64,000 nucleotides of DNA from Hypericum androsaemum (GCA_963995505.1 OZ023180.1:16072689-16136688), one strand, 5' to 3'; numbered from the stretch's first letter, positions 35,059 to 46,646 are shown. Notes: a model not told the origin generated them from the sequence alone. Made by a program: numbers and translations.

Positions 35059-36715
35059 CATGGTTTTTAAAAACGATTCAGAGGCCGACCCGGGATTTCT
35101 TCTGTCCTCCGGGTCGGACTGGTCGGACCATAATTTTTTTTATTTTTTAAAATTAATAAATAATATATGTGCAAAATATAGGTTGTTTTGGGCATTTGGC
35201 GTGAATGAAGTGGGATAATATCAACCTAAAAAAGCCAAAATCATCATCCGTGATTATTAAACATCTAACTTACAAGTAATCAATGAAATGATCCAGGAAC
35301 ATATGCTATTAACTTGCAAGTAATACCAAAATACTATTAACTCACCTTCTGCTGGGAGTAACATATGATCCAGAAACACTAAATATGCCAAAATAGTCAA
35401 GTACTATCATCACCACATAGCATTAGTTGCTTACAAAACTAGGGGTGGCAGCAACTGAATTAAGTTCTCAACTTCTCCTCTTATTTTCATCAAGTGGTTA
35501 TTGAACCGATAAATTTCTCCACCGGCAAAGACTTTCTGACAAAAGGTGCATTGGATTGATTTCTTCCCCATTGAACTTTCTAGTAGAATTACGTGTTCCC
35601 ATGCCGCATCCTTCTTATGCCTCACATTTGGAGAATTGCTTGATTGTGTTTGAGTTTCGGCTTGAGATTCAGGACGAACTTCTCCAGAGTTCGACATATC
35701 TATCACCTATCAAGCAAATTAACTAAGTCAAATGCAAAAAATAAAGCAATCACCTACTGTAACTAAGTCTAAAACCAACTGTAACCAAGTCTAAACCCAC
35801 TGTAAGTTGTAACCAAGTCTAAAGTTCAAACCCACTATAAGCTGTAACTAAAGCACACTGTAAGCTATAACTAAAGAAGATAATAAATAAATGAAAGCGC
35901 GAGCACACTGAACTAAAGCAAGAACCCACTGTAACTAAATCACAATGTAACTCATCCATAAAGCAATCACACTCGCAGAAATAGAACAAGTACAATCATC
36001 TTCAATTAAATAAAAGAACAATTTGGAGCATTTCCACAAACTGTGAGTTGCTTGCTTAATCTTGAAGACCTACAGCCAAAATCAGAAAAGGCGAGTTCAC
36101 GGAAACAAACATATTACAGCTATTGAAGTAATCAGATATCGAAGAACTCCATCGAACATTTAAGGTCATACAAGATACATTAAAATCAGATTCAGGTGAC
36201 ATCAAACTTAATAGAGATCCAACAGCAACATACCCTCTTCGTCTAACCTTCAAAAAATTAAAACTAACCCAGAAACCAAAACAACAAACAAATTCGCAAT
36301 CCAAGTAAAAGGGTAACAAGCTGAAGTATCAATGGTAGAAGCTAAATTCTCTTACCAACCCCAGGCAAAACCCCAATCAACGAAGTGACGAGAACGACGC
36401 AGCGCCCGATCAGAGACCTAGAATTTTTTATTTCGGGGTTGATAGAGTTTGCGGCAAGGGCTCGAAGCTCTCGACGGTTTCTTGGGATTGCTGCTGATTT
36501 CGTAGTTTTGGGGGAAAATTTTGGTTTCTGGACACTTTTCTCCCTTTTTTAAAGTTCACGTACGAATCGCTCCTGACCGGTTGAGACGAGGGTATAAATC
36601 GCCCGGTCCGGTTAATATGCCACCCGTCTCAAAGGCCAAAAATGACCCGCTGTGACTACCGATTCATGGTCCGACCGATCGAATTACCGGTCCGACCGTA
36701 TTTTTTAAAACCATG
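35059..36715 (-). mobile_element. hAT element with perfect 8-bp target duplication and a BED-finger ORF
   Basis: The 1657-bp element has CATGGTTTTTAAAAA and TTTTTTAAAACCATG ends and identical flanking octamers gtgtgggt (35051-35058, 36716-36723), diagnostic for hAT. Subterminal 'gaccgatcgaattaccggtccgacc' repeats are typical of the family, and relatives occur at 1363 and at about 48440-51852. It encodes only a BED zinc-finger fragment (35431-35697) and lacks the transposase catalytic and dimerisation regions, so it is non-autonomous. Confidence 0.9.
35431..35697 (-). pseudogene. BED-type zinc-finger fragment of a hAT transposase
   Basis: The first ATG gives 88 residues (MSNSGEVRPESQ to LLPPLVL). 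The segment AWEHVILLE, then KKSIQCTFCQKVFAGGEIYRFNNHLMKIRGEVE fits the BED finger at the N-terminus of plant hAT transposases: aromatic Trp, C-x2-C, and His in NNHL. The final metal ligand expected a few residues later is not obvious, and the catalytic core is missing. It could bind transposon ends as a DNA-binding domain alone, but expression is unknown. Confidence 0.75.
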
Positions 36716-37479
36716 GTGTGGGTATTAACTTTGTAGCATACAATTAGTATATCTGAATTTTGAGTGTAGAATTGTGACAGTAAAGTATTATCGAGTTTAT
36801 CCTACTAGGTCTTATCATGGCAATAAAATGGGTCTTATCGAATTTTGAGTGTAGCATTCGCACTATTTAACCATCCTAATAAAATATTTTTTCTTTTGAG
36901 GTTGTGGCTCTTGGGCTCATCAAAACTGTACGGCAGTAAAACAAAGAAAAAATTATTGAATTAAAGTCATAGTTTTTTTAAAATTATCATTAACAAATTA
37001 TCTCTAAAATATGAATCGATAATATTCGACTTTAAACATCATAGCTTATCAAGTATATGAAATTGCAATAAAATTGTCAATGAAGGGATTCAAACCCTGC
37101 ACCCCACACACTAATGTCTTGCCAACGGGCCCATTGTCTTGTTTGGTTGTCATGATTAATGCATGTCTTATGAAAATGCAAAATTTTTGCCTATATTAAA
37201 TCAAGATACACGATTTTTTCTTAGTATCCAACCAAGATACATGATTTTAAGGTATCTAACCAAGTTACGTATTTTTTAATTGGTATGTTGGCAGCACAAT
37301 TTTTTTTGTATATTGGTCTACCCAAGAGAATAATGCATATCTTCGCACCAAGATACGTATTTTTTTCGTGGTAGTCCGACGTGGATACCATTTTTGAAAA
37401 AAATTTCTCCGGGACCCCGTTTTAGTAAAATTCTTGGTACCGTAATACCAATTTAGTCAAAAAAATTCGAGAATTGGGG

Positions 37480-38426
37480 AGCCATCGACTAGATCATGTG
37501 TTTATATCATTGCCGGTTCCCAATCTCCACTACAGTCCTAGTGACAACAAAGATATACAGGCTTAGATGCTACGCCATGCATAGCTAGAGGAAAGTCCAC
37601 ACCGAGAATAGTATTGAGCTCTTAGAACATGAACAATTAGGAAATGTCGCCAATACAATTTACTTTGTTCTGCAGAATTAGCCAAGAAAAATCAACATAA
37701 AAGCTTCTCTATTTCCCTCAAAGGTTCCTAGTGAAATTAAGAAGGAGCTCATGATATATGTTGGTGTGGATTGAAAAACTGACTTAATACGAGACACCCG
37801 AGAAGTTTTGCAACGTACCTTCGACAACCTAAGTGATTGAAGCTCCGGCACCGTTGTACGAGCAAACAACAAGGAATCATCTGCAAAAACAAACATGTAA
37901 TTGATGCAGCAGACCCAGATACAATGGATACTCCGAATGTGTTACGCATGCTGAAGTAGAACGACAAGCCCTTTTACACAAAAGAGAAACAAATATGGGG
38001 TCCTCTTGACAGAGTCCCTTACATAGTGAAAAATATTCTCCAAAATTTTCCATTGACTTGAATTGCACACCGAACAAACCTAACACACCAAATGAACAAA
38101 GTGAGACTGAAAACCAAGAGCTATCATCATCTACTCCAAAAAAAAGTAACTCTATCATGCCGTAAGTCTTCATAATGTCTCGCTTGAGAGTACAAAAACT
38201 TCGGCCAACATATGTCTTCCTCTTCAGATAATGACATGGCTCAACAGATATTAGTGCATTGTTAGTGATAAGCCATCCTGGAACAAAAGTCCATTGGTTC
38301 ATGTGAATTACCTCAAGAAGGATAAGTTTGAGATGATTAATGTTAGATTTCGTCACAATCTTTGTAAGTACGTTGGAGAGATTAATAGGCCAGAGTATTG
38401 AGCATGTCGAAGGGCGCTTGACCTTA
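37480..38426 (-). mobile_element. LINE reverse-transcriptase fragment, multiply frameshifted
   Basis: Minus-strand translations give the plant LINE RT series in order but across frames: PINLSNVLTKIVTK, FVPGWLITNNALISVE, KGLCQEDPI and MFVFADDSLLFART (the last corresponds to the F-A-DD catalytic block, although the upstream frame is lost). Several frameshifts and stops make it a dead relic. On its 5' side it is cut by the Harbinger derivative at 38427. Confidence 0.82.
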
Positions 38427-38834
38427 GACCACCCGCCTCCCCTGAAACGCGGGACGCCTTCACCACGTGGCTTTTTTTTTTCCCTTACACTTGGCACAAT
38501 ATTATTCGTACAAATAGATTTTTTTGGATATGATTTGTGTGGTTAAAATAATTTAGAATTATCTGTGATAAAAAATAATTATAATTTATATGAAATTTTC
38601 AAATTTTCAAATCTCTATAAATAGAGTCCAACATTAACATATTTTCACACACAATCTCAAATTCTCTCTTCTTTTACTATATACTATATACTTAATTTTT
38701 GTTGTTATATTATTTCTATTATGGATCCAAATGAACGAATCGGAAGGCTATCCACCTATATGACTGCTAGGAAAAACTTTCGTAATAGAGAAGTTCATAA
38801 CGCTCTCAAAAACGACTTGATTGAACATATCTAA
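38427..38834 (+). mobile_element. Internally deleted Harbinger derivative with fused mini-ORF
   Basis: It starts gaccacccgcc after TTA and follows the 5' part of the element at 2861: TATAAATA at 38616-38623, the same leader and the same start ATGGATCCAAATGA. It then jumps straight into the last ~100 bp of the transposase gene (cggaaggctatccacctat). The right terminus is missing; sequence diverges after 38834. About 2.7 kb of the parent are absent. The breakpoint shows 2-3 bp of microhomology (TGA). Confidence 0.85.
38721..38834 (+). CDS. 37-residue fused mini-ORF of the deleted Harbinger element
   Basis: The frame joins the first four codons of Harbinger ORF1 (MDPN) to the C-terminal tail of the transposase (ERIGRLSTYMTARK, then ALKNDLIEHI) without a frameshift and stops at TAA 38832-38834. 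The promoter and leader are inherited from the parent. Whether it is translated is unknown. The parent transposase tail lies outside the catalytic core, so any product would lack catalysis. It may simply be fortuitous. Confidence 0.4.
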   Translation: MDPNERIGRLSTYMTARKNFRNREVHNALKNDLIEHI

Positions 38835-39173
38835 ATAAGGGAAATATTAAAATTTCAATCCCCATATTCTCTCCTCTTTTCAAATTTGATATTTTTTATT
38901 TAGATATTTTATACATAATTCGATGAATTGAAACAAAATTTCAATTTTCTAAATAATTTAACAAATTTGAGATATATGAATCAGATTCATTCCAGCCGGT
39001 TCCAAATTAAATCTTCGATAAATGGAATCGGATTCAAGATTGGTCACCCCTGCCCCAACGCTAAAGAAGACAAAATTTAGTGTCAAGCTTGTCCACCACT
39101 TGAGAGTTGATAGACACCAAAACGCATCCTTAAGTCAACGCCAACGCCAACGCACTCCCCCACCGCCGTCCGG

Positions 39174-40474
39174 ATGGAACCCGCAACCGAGGGCGGTGCC
39201 CTGCTCGCGTGGGCCCACCTGAGCAAGCTCCGGGAGCGGGCCCCACTCGTGCAGTGCATCACCAACTTCGTGTCCATGGACCTCATGGCCAACACCCTCC
39301 TGGCGGCGGGGGCGTCGCCGGCGATGATCCACTCCCTGGAGGAGATCCCGGACTTCACCCCGCGTGTCCACGCCCTCTGCGTCAACCTCGGCACCCTCTC
39401 CCCGGACTGGCTCCCCTCCATGCAGGCCGCCGCCGCAGCCGCCGACCGCCACGGCACCCCCTGGGTGCTCGACCCCGTCGCCGCCGGTTCCACCGGATAC
39501 CGGCTGGACGCCTGCTTGGAGATGCTCCGCTTCCGCCCCTCTGTCGTTCGAGGAAATGCCTCTGAGATCCTCGCCTTGTCTGCTGCTTCCCTCGGTGCTT
39601 CTAAGGTAAAACAAGTTTCCGAGTAATTTTTTTATTGGGTTTTGCGGCGATAGAGTTTTAGATAGGGTTTTAGTGAGGTTCTCGATTGCAATCATGTATT
39701 AATATACGGAGGAAGTCTCCACTCATTTGGGATGGCAGGGCGCCATCGGGAATGTTGATACAGGTGGTGCATAACTGTCGTCAGCTCAAGGCCACCACTT
39801 GTAAATATTACTATATAATCATAAAGATAATTTATTTCTCAAAAAAAAGTCTAAACTAATATAAATTCAAACATAAGTTGACCCGTTTAACGTGACATAT
39901 ATTTATAAAATGCAGTACTCTTTTCCAAAAAGTAATCTTATGCATACTTATATGGTGACGATACTAAATTTTTTTCCCATTTTCCTGCAAGATTTTAGCT
40001 TTCTTGCATTGCTGCCTTTCCCGCTTCTATGTTCAACTTCGTTATTCTTTCCGGCAACTTCTTGACTGAGTTCGAAAAATAAAGGGTGTTGACAGCTGCC
40101 ATGATTCGATCAATGCAATTGAAGGGGCAAAGTCGTTGGCCCGACGATGTGGTTGTATAGTGGCAGTTTCAGGAGCTGTGGATGTTGTTACGGATGGTCA
40201 TCGTGTTGTTGGTTGCCGGAATGGTGTAGCCATGATGCAGAGCATCACTGCTACTGGCTGTTCGGTTACTGCCCTCATTGCTGCTTTCCTCGCTGTTGAC
40301 AAGTCCCGTCCTCTGGAAGCAACGGCTTCGGCTTTGTCCATATTCGGGATTGCAGGTGAGATGGGGATGGAGATGGCCAAGGGTCCAGCTTCTTTGAGGA
40401 TGCATTTGATTGATTCCCTTTATGGCCTTGACGAAGCTGCTGTACTCTCCCGTGCAAGGATCACCACCATGTAA
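39174..40474 (+). CDS. THIM: Hydroxyethylthiazole kinase (ThiM)
   Basis: Two exons are inferred: 39174-39605 and 40085-40474, phase 0, giving 273 residues, the normal size for plant ThiM. The intron is GT-AG but ends in a pyrimidine-poor acceptor (aaataaag). The enzyme phosphorylates 4-methyl-5-(2-hydroxyethyl)thiazole with ATP in thiamine salvage. Family motifs appear in order: NFVSMDLMANTLLAAGASPAM (residues ~31-51), DPVAAGSTGYR (~99-109), VRGNASEILAL (~124-134), AVSGAVDVVTDG (~170-181) and ATGCSVTALIAAF (~199-211), which holds the conserved Gly-Cys of the active site. There is no clear transit peptide, so it is probably cytosolic. Exon 1 is GC-rich and exon 2 is not, a common gradient in plant genes. 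A LINE/SINE-like tail sits in the intron near 39790-39845. Confidence 0.95.
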
Positions 40475-41242
40475 TCGGGTAGAAACAATTATACACCAGG
40501 AAGTATGTTACTAGAGATCATGTAGTGATGCTTGCATATATCCTTCGAGACGTAGGAAAATGGGTAATGATCGGCATCCTTAATCACAATCTTTAGAGAT
40601 CAACAAAATGTTGTTCATAATAGGTGGTGTATGAACAACAGAATGAAAACTATGAAAAGAAGAGTTTTTAGTGTCAGTTTCGCTAAGAAACATATGTGAA
40701 GATGTAGATAACAGACTGTGCAATGTTTGACCAGGAATATGGTTGAATGTGAAATTGACGCATGCTAGTTGACTCTGGTTTGAATGACAGTGATTTTTTT
40801 TTCGCATGATACTCCATATTTTGGCATAAGATCTAAACATAGTTTTATTTCTACATGGACCAGATCAAGACGATGTTAGACTTCCTCTCTCCTCTTTCAG
40901 GTTGTGTAAATGAGTTCCCAGGTTGTGAGTTGAGGTTAGTCTGATATTATTCCCTTTGAAGACGAGATTTCAGCTTGCGTATGGCAAATTTTGGATTAAT
41001 TTGTCAGATCTAGATTGGTCTGAGTACTGCTGAAAGAAAGTGCAGAGGTAAGTTCGGGTTATACGGTTAAACACAGTAGGCTCATTTGTTCTAGGCACAT
41101 AGATCAATTCAACTCGAGTGATTATCACATATTCAGATAACAGTAATCGCAAAGATACGGGAAAACGATTCAAAAAAATACATGACAACTTTGATATTCA
41201 CACGATGAAAGCGGGAAACATGAGTGTGCAGATAAACACTTA
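40475..41242. other. Intergenic between convergent ThiM and dirigent genes
   Basis: It holds the 3' flanks of both genes. No additional coding region or element is recognised. Confidence 0.4.
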
Positions 41243-41998
41243 TTATTTCAGGTGGACTGTGATCCTGAGTAATGTCTCTGCTCCATCTACGACTTGTTGA
41301 CCAGATGGGATGAGTCCTCGCAGCTCAGCGATGCCTGTAGCGTGCTTGAACTTGCCTGTTCCTCCTGTCACTGTCAAATGTGACATTGTGCTGCCAATCT
41401 TGTATATGCCGTAGAAGTTGAGGCTATCCCCGAATTCGCCTCCTTCAAACATAGCTGTAAATGCCATCATCTGTGTGCTCCCATCTGCAGAACTGGCAAC
41501 ATAGACACCTTGAGCTTTTCCTAGCTGCTGTGATCCCAAGTCGGGGCTGGAGGTCAGAATATCGTCAATGACGGTTATTGTTCCAAACCCGAGACTCAAA
41601 CCATCTGGCCCTAGTTGTGTTTGAACCTGACCGTTCTGCAGGTTCTGCCCATTGGTAGTGCCGGCAAAGGTTGTACCAGCCAGTCCAGTTCCCAGCGGAA
41701 TGCCATTTTGACCATTGACAGTGGGAAGGGCACCATTCGCGTTAGGGATGGCTACTCCTCCTTTGGGAGGGAGGAAGCCGACTGGCCTGGCAAAGGGTAC
41801 CTGACCACTATATATATTTCCCAGTAAGCCAGTGATCGGCCTCGCAGTCGGGCTACTTCCCCCGAGGATATCATGCATGTACAACTCAAGAACATTCTCT
41901 CCTCCAGCTGTTGCAGAGTCCGCAGCAGCAGCTGCAACACATACGATGGCCAGAACGGCTATCATCTCTGCAACGGAAACAGTAATACACTTCGACAT
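41243..41998 (-). CDS. Dirigent protein, ESB1-like long type
   Basis: A single-exon gene of 251 residues. The hydrophobic N-terminus with Ala-rich end (VLAIVCVAAAAADS) is a signal peptide. LELYMHDILGGSSPTARPITGLLG opens the dirigent region, a Gly/Asn/Gln-rich linker follows (residues ~80-125), and the conserved barrel strands follow: LGFGTITVIDDILTSS, GKAQGVYVASSADGS, MAFTAMFEGGEF, LNFYGIYKIG and LTVTGGTGKFKHATG. This layout is that of the ESB1/DIR9-DIR10-type proteins, which act in the apoplast and guide lignin deposition at the Casparian strip. The exact position in that clade is inferred. It has a good TATA box about 70 bp upstream, and a decayed relative lies about 1.2 kb further upstream. 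Confidence 0.93.
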   Translation of the reverse strand: MSKCITVSVAEMIAVLAIVCVAAAAADSATAGGENVLELYMHDILGGSSPTARPITGLLGNIYSGQVPFARPVGFLPPKGGVAIPNANGALPTVNGQNGIPLGTGLAGTTFAGTTNGQNLQNGQVQTQLGPDGLSLGFGTITVIDDILTSSPDLGSQQLGKAQGVYVASSADGSTQMMAFTAMFEGGEFGDSLNFYGIYKIGSTMSHLTVTGGTGKFKHATGIAELRGLIPSGQQVVDGAETLLRITVHLK

Positions 41999-42066
41999 GT
42001 TTGCTGCTCTGCTAGTGATGTGAATGACTTGTAGAGGATGAGGTGATTTGCACAGAAACTGTTGGT

Positions 42067-42074
42067 TTTAAATA
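42067..42074 (-). promoter_or_regulatory. TATA box of the dirigent gene
   Basis: The minus strand reads TATTTAAA about 70 bp upstream of the ATG at 41998, a suitable distance for a core promoter with a short leader. No other convincing TATA-like sequence is nearer the start. Confidence 0.5.
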
Positions 42075-43149
42075 GAGGGCTAACACAGAGTAAGATGGAG
42101 CTGTTGCGGGAGGATGGTGTAGTTGTTGGAGGTGTATTAGTTGTTTGACGCATAGAATACTATACAACATCATCATGTTTTAAGTGTATGGGAGTGTAGT
42201 AGGTCACAACAGCTTCCTTCTTGCCTTCAAACAAATGGGTTCACTTTGTTACGAAAAATAAAAATTTAGTTCCCATGATTTCCCTTAAAAAAATATACAT
42301 TTTTTGATCTTTTCACGTAAGGGTACCCAAAGTAACTGTTGAAAATTTCGAAGAATATTGATCTTTGACGATTGTACCATAAACTTACTGCCAGTTTTGG
42401 AGTTGATTCAGGTTGGTATAAGCTGTGGGACATGAATTTTAATTCCAATTGTCCGCTACCCAAACGCAGCCTTAGGGCCTTCTTCGTTTTGTCCGACCGG
42501 CAAAATAGCCCCTGTTACTTCGGGAGAAGGAGTGCATGTGAGGGTCACACGACCAGGCTCGGGCGACTGTTTACCAAAAAAATACAAGTTTTTGTAAAAT
42601 CGTAAGATCATGTATGCAGATTGACGCCTATCCAGTGCCGGAAGGTGAAAGAAGTTGGTGACCTGATGATAGAGAAGCCGGCGACCGAAGTCCCAGTTAA
42701 CGGCGACCATAACTATAACCATCCTAAAGTAGCAAAAGACTTCCCTCTAATCATTTGTGCCAAATACCATTTTTAGTCCTTTTAATAGTCAATAAAGTAA
42801 ATGGTTCTCCTCCCCTCTAGTCCTTTTACATTTTTATCTTTCGATTTAATAGTCGAAGTTAACCGTGCTTGTTAGAATTCCATTTCGGTTTCCGTTGCTT
42901 TGCCTTCAAAAATGTGGCTCACATATGGGTAGTTTTTACCATTATTGCTGTTGAAAATATCGGGAAATCTTCTTTCAGACATCTAAGTTGGAACATTTAA
43001 TTACTAGCTAATCGACGCGTTCCTTGATTAGATGAATAATTTTCTTTGAAACATTAATAACATTTGTTATAGTTAGTTTGTTCTACGATTTCCTGTATTT
43101 TTTTAAGCTTACGCACGATCTTGAGGATATAATCCAATTCCCGGCAGCA
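42075..43149. other. Upstream region of the dirigent gene, no gene seen
   Basis: It presumably holds the promoter. A GC-richer patch at 42440-42720 has a short-repeat look and no recognisable coding sequence. Confidence 0.35.
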
Positions 43150-43490
43150 TGTTGGAAGGATTGTCTAATGTGGTCTGACCTACAACTAATAGAGATTCGA
43201 GTAGAGCTGTGTTCCGGCACTTGGAACACAAGACCTGTAGTATAAGCAAGACCAATATCTCACCTTGTTCTCTGACCAGTTTATAATGGTGAAGGCCATA
43301 TTCTCCTCCTTCAAACATGATGGTAAAGGCCATCATTTGAGTGGTACCGTCTGCTGAACTCGCCACATATACGCCCTGAACCTTGTCCACGGGCTGCGAA
43401 CCGAGTTCAGGACTTGATGTTATTATGTCATCTATGACTGTGATCGTCCCAAACCCATCAGGGACTAGCTGGACTTGACGGTTGAGAGCA
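43150..43490 (-). pseudogene. Decayed dirigent gene fragment
   Basis: The minus strand reads PDGFGTITVIDDIITSSPELGSQ, then GVYVASSADGTTQMMAF and TIMFEGGEYG, nearly the same as the intact gene at 41243. It lacks the N-terminal half, a few codons before GFGTITV, and any recognisable C-terminal barrel strands, which have drifted out of frame. It is a relic of a tandem duplication. Confidence 0.88.
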
Positions 43491-44261
43491 CACCAAGATA
43501 TTACAGCGATTAATCTATCTAGTTAATAGTTAACTAGAGTTTCGAATTATACAAGCAGGTTTGAAAAAGGATCTTAGAGTGTCTAAGGTGGAGCCGGGAG
43601 GGTCTCTTAACGCCTTCTTTTTTCTTCTCCTCGGAATTCTTTCAAAAAGACTTCCCATGGCAAGGAAAAAGGGGAAACAAGCTCACTTGAAGAGCGCGCA
43701 GTTCAAGAGAGTTGTGTATTAAAGAGTATTTTGATTTTGTTTTCTCCAATTTTTTCTTAATATTATTTGGTTTTCTTCTTGATTTAAGAATAAGTTGTGC
43801 CCCGAGCCTAGCTATCTTATCTTACTGATATCTAAAAAGATTTCTATATATATCCTTTCAATTTTTTTTTCTTATTTTTCTTATTATTTTATATATGAAA
43901 AGTCTTTTATTGAAGATATAAGTAGTCAAGACAACTTTTTCAACGACACCATGAATGACAGCTGAGGAATAAGAAAACGGAGTTGTGGAAGAGCAATACA
44001 AGCGTCGTGTTGTTAGGCGAAGCGGTGAAATGCTGCGCTGCGAATTCGGTTCTCAGAGTGTTGCATACCAGAACTGCATGACATTGAAGTCTTCTGATTT
44101 TATTGTTACCGAAGGTCCTTTACGTGGCAGTTTTAACTATTAATTAAGATGGATGAAAGAATGATGATATTAATCATAGAGGACAACAGAATAAGAATAT
44201 TTAGGAGAACAATATGCATCATTTTTATGTTCACTGCAGAAACTAAGGCAAGGAGGCTGTC
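43491..44261. other. Intergenic and 3' flank of SERINC
   Basis: AT-rich sequence with no recognisable gene. The part nearest 44261 is probably the 3' untranslated region of the SERINC gene. Confidence 0.35.
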
Positions 44262-46646
44262 TCAGGACTCGACTCCTGTGGAGGGAGCTTCATGATCCAT
44301 CATCACTTTGGGCTCCCTCACAACTGGGGAAATCAATTTCCACACTGCAAGGAAATAGGAAGATACTATCTCAGAGACTCTGCAAGAACTAGAGCGAATG
44401 AAACTGGACCGACGACTAGTGTCACGCCTAAACTTGTTTCTCGTTTAGGTGTGCCGGCACTTGAGATTGTGTGACACTAGGGACTTTACCGAAAATAAAG
44501 TTCGCTTACGGTATATAGTTGCTGCAAACCACTCGTTGACGATCTTTACCCATGTGCTTGCCCAGCCAACATCTATGCTCCACCTATTAATGTATAGGAC
44601 TAGTAATTTTCTTTTGCTGCATTAAGATAGCTTGGAAACTATGAGAATTGGATGCATAGTTAGTTGTCTTACTTCCTAGCCGAGTTCTTGAGGTTCCAAC
44701 TTAAGAACAACATCGCAAAGTACATGGCGCCCAATGCGAAAACCATGTGGAAGAACCCGTAGTCGTAAGTGATATCATCATCCTCCTTGACCTTCTCTTT
44801 TCGGAACTGCGAAGCATGAAGAAAAGACAGTTCATCATCATCATAACAGTAAGTAGTAGAGGTCATCAAGAACTTACCTGAAACGTCTGCGAATCGATTC
44901 CTGTCGAAAAAGTTGCAGTGACGATGGCACATATCGCGATGAGGAAACTCTGGTGCCGAGGCAAAAACAATTAGAATGCAGAAAATAAAGAGAGCAATGT
45001 GACAGATAAAAGAAGGAAGTTTGTCAAGAATTACAAGTACAGTAGTCCAGTCAGTATGTCCATTTGCTGGAGTCTGCTTGTAGCACTTGGCATTGTCTGG
45101 CTCACTGAAATATCCATGAAGTAGATTATAATTGAGCTTAACCAGCACAAGCTCTACGAATATATCGCGCATTGTCGCGAAACAGGACAGTAATGTTCAG
45201 ACCTTCTTATTGCAGACCAACAGAGAAAAACAATGTAGGAGGCCATGATCCCAGAAGACAAGAGGCCTCGATTCACCTGTATGAAGTACAAAGGTGAGCC
45301 AGTCGGGATGGAATTACACGGACCGAGTCCAACTGCACCCGGAAGTTATACCTTTGAATGTAAAGAGATTGCCAGCATCACTAGAAGCAGAACTGCGGTC
45401 CAAGTAATGAAGAAAATGTTAAGGCTGCATTTGAGGTTTCTTCCGTAAAGAATGTACATCACCAGGATCCCAAATACAGAGCTGATGTAAAAGATTGTCG
45501 ACATGAGCAACCCGATGGAGCCGCTAAAATCCAGTAAAGAAAAAACTGTATTAGAGAGTGATCAGTTCTGCAGGATACAGAAATAAAGAACCAAGAGTAT
45601 CAGCAAGCTGTAGGTAATACCCATTCTTCCCTTCTTCAGGCATCCAATAGTTGTTCCACCAGGCGATGAATTCGATTACACTTACAAGCTGGAGAATGAG
45701 GAACACTCTGCATTATAAAAACACGACACGAGTAGGTAACCAGCTGCAGACTTAAGCGAAATGTCACGAGTGAAGATTCGAGGACTACCCTGCGCCAAGA
45801 CGGGCTAGTTCACCTGTTCCAACATAGAAAAGGACCTTGTTAACAATGCATACAATCGGCGAAGAGCTAGAATTATTGAAGTTGAGTGCATACCATATAG
45901 TTCAATGTACTTTGAAGGGATGAAGAATGGAACTGCCATTGATAAAGCCAAGAGGAAGATCTTCAGTGGCCACACTCCGGAATGCCAACAGCTCCGGACT
46001 TGATAGAATTTTCTAGTTCCTGTGGTTGTGATGCACATACTTGAGAAAAATATCTAAGTGAATGTCAAGGATTCTGCTTCTTGGAACAGAAACATTCTGT
46101 ATCTGAAATCATCAATCCGGGAAAAGGATACAAAGCATCCCAAGCTCACACGTAGAACTCCGAATGTTCGACAACATTCTTGTCCTCCAACTCCACAAGA
46201 TTTTATAACTGCAGATGTGACATTTGCAGAGAGGAAACTGTAAATTGTCAGCAATGCTAGTTTCCTGAAGATACAATTAGTTGATCTGCATTCGGGTTTC
46301 GCATTGGATAGTGCAGAACGATGTTCCATGAAGCATCAAAGACCAAACACATTCGAGCAGACCAAATCAAGTGTAGGATAGCTGGTCCATCGACATATTA
46401 TGTAATGGATATATAATTAATTTGAAGGGAGAAAGAAAAAAGGGACTTACAGACCAACCGAGCCATAACCATTTGGCCATAGTCGCGGAAGATCCATGCT
46501 TTAAGATTCATCACCATGAAAATCATACCATACACATACCGCGCGCGAATAGACCGTCTCTGTTCCATTTCTTCCTTCACAAACAGAGTGTTGCTCACTG
46601 GCAATTCAGCTGCACTAGCTTCTGCAGGTCTATACACTCTCTCCAT
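44262..46646 (-). CDS. SERINC/TMS1 family multi-pass membrane protein
   Basis: Twelve exons with consistent phases were read from splice signals: 46646-46451, 46208-46132, 46053-45894, 45813-45789, 45707-45621, 45523-45352, 45276-45203, 45104-45035, 44949-44878, 44806-44673, 44583-44510 and 44344-44262. They join to 407 residues, the usual family length. Family phrases in order: RARYVYGMIFMVMNLKAWIFRDYG, RTFGVLRVSLGCF, WHSGVWPLKIFLL, PFFIPSKYIELYGE, LQLVSVIEFIAWWNNYW, GLLMSTIFYISSVFG, SSGIMASYIVFLCWSAIRSEP, TDWTTVLSF, STGIDSQTFQFRKEKVKEDDD, YGFFHMVFALGAMYFAMLFLSW and KWSIDVGWASTWVKIVNEWFA. About ten membrane spans are expected. The family sits in endomembranes and the plasma membrane and was linked to serine-lipid incorporation; recent work favours lipid scrambling. 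The plant role is not known. Confidence 0.95.

Larger units (their letters stand above)
34563..37475. mobile_element. Foldback-type element with inverted arms of about 430-490 bp
   Basis: The left arm (34563-~35000) and the right arm (~36970-37475) are diverged reverse complements. They share, in mirrored order, 'tgactaaaatggtattac', 'ggtgtcacgtcggattacca', 'ggtagacca', 'ccattaatgtgtgtggtgcagg', 'gttcaaatccct' and 'aatattatcgattcatattt'. No transposase was recognised. The space between the arms is almost filled by the hAT element at 35059-36715. I cannot find a convincing outer target duplication, so the class (MULE with long TIRs or Foldback) is unsettled. Confidence 0.65.

Noticed and set aside
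39135..39695. 186-codon minus-strand frame
   Set aside because: It is antisense to the GC-rich first exon of ThiM.
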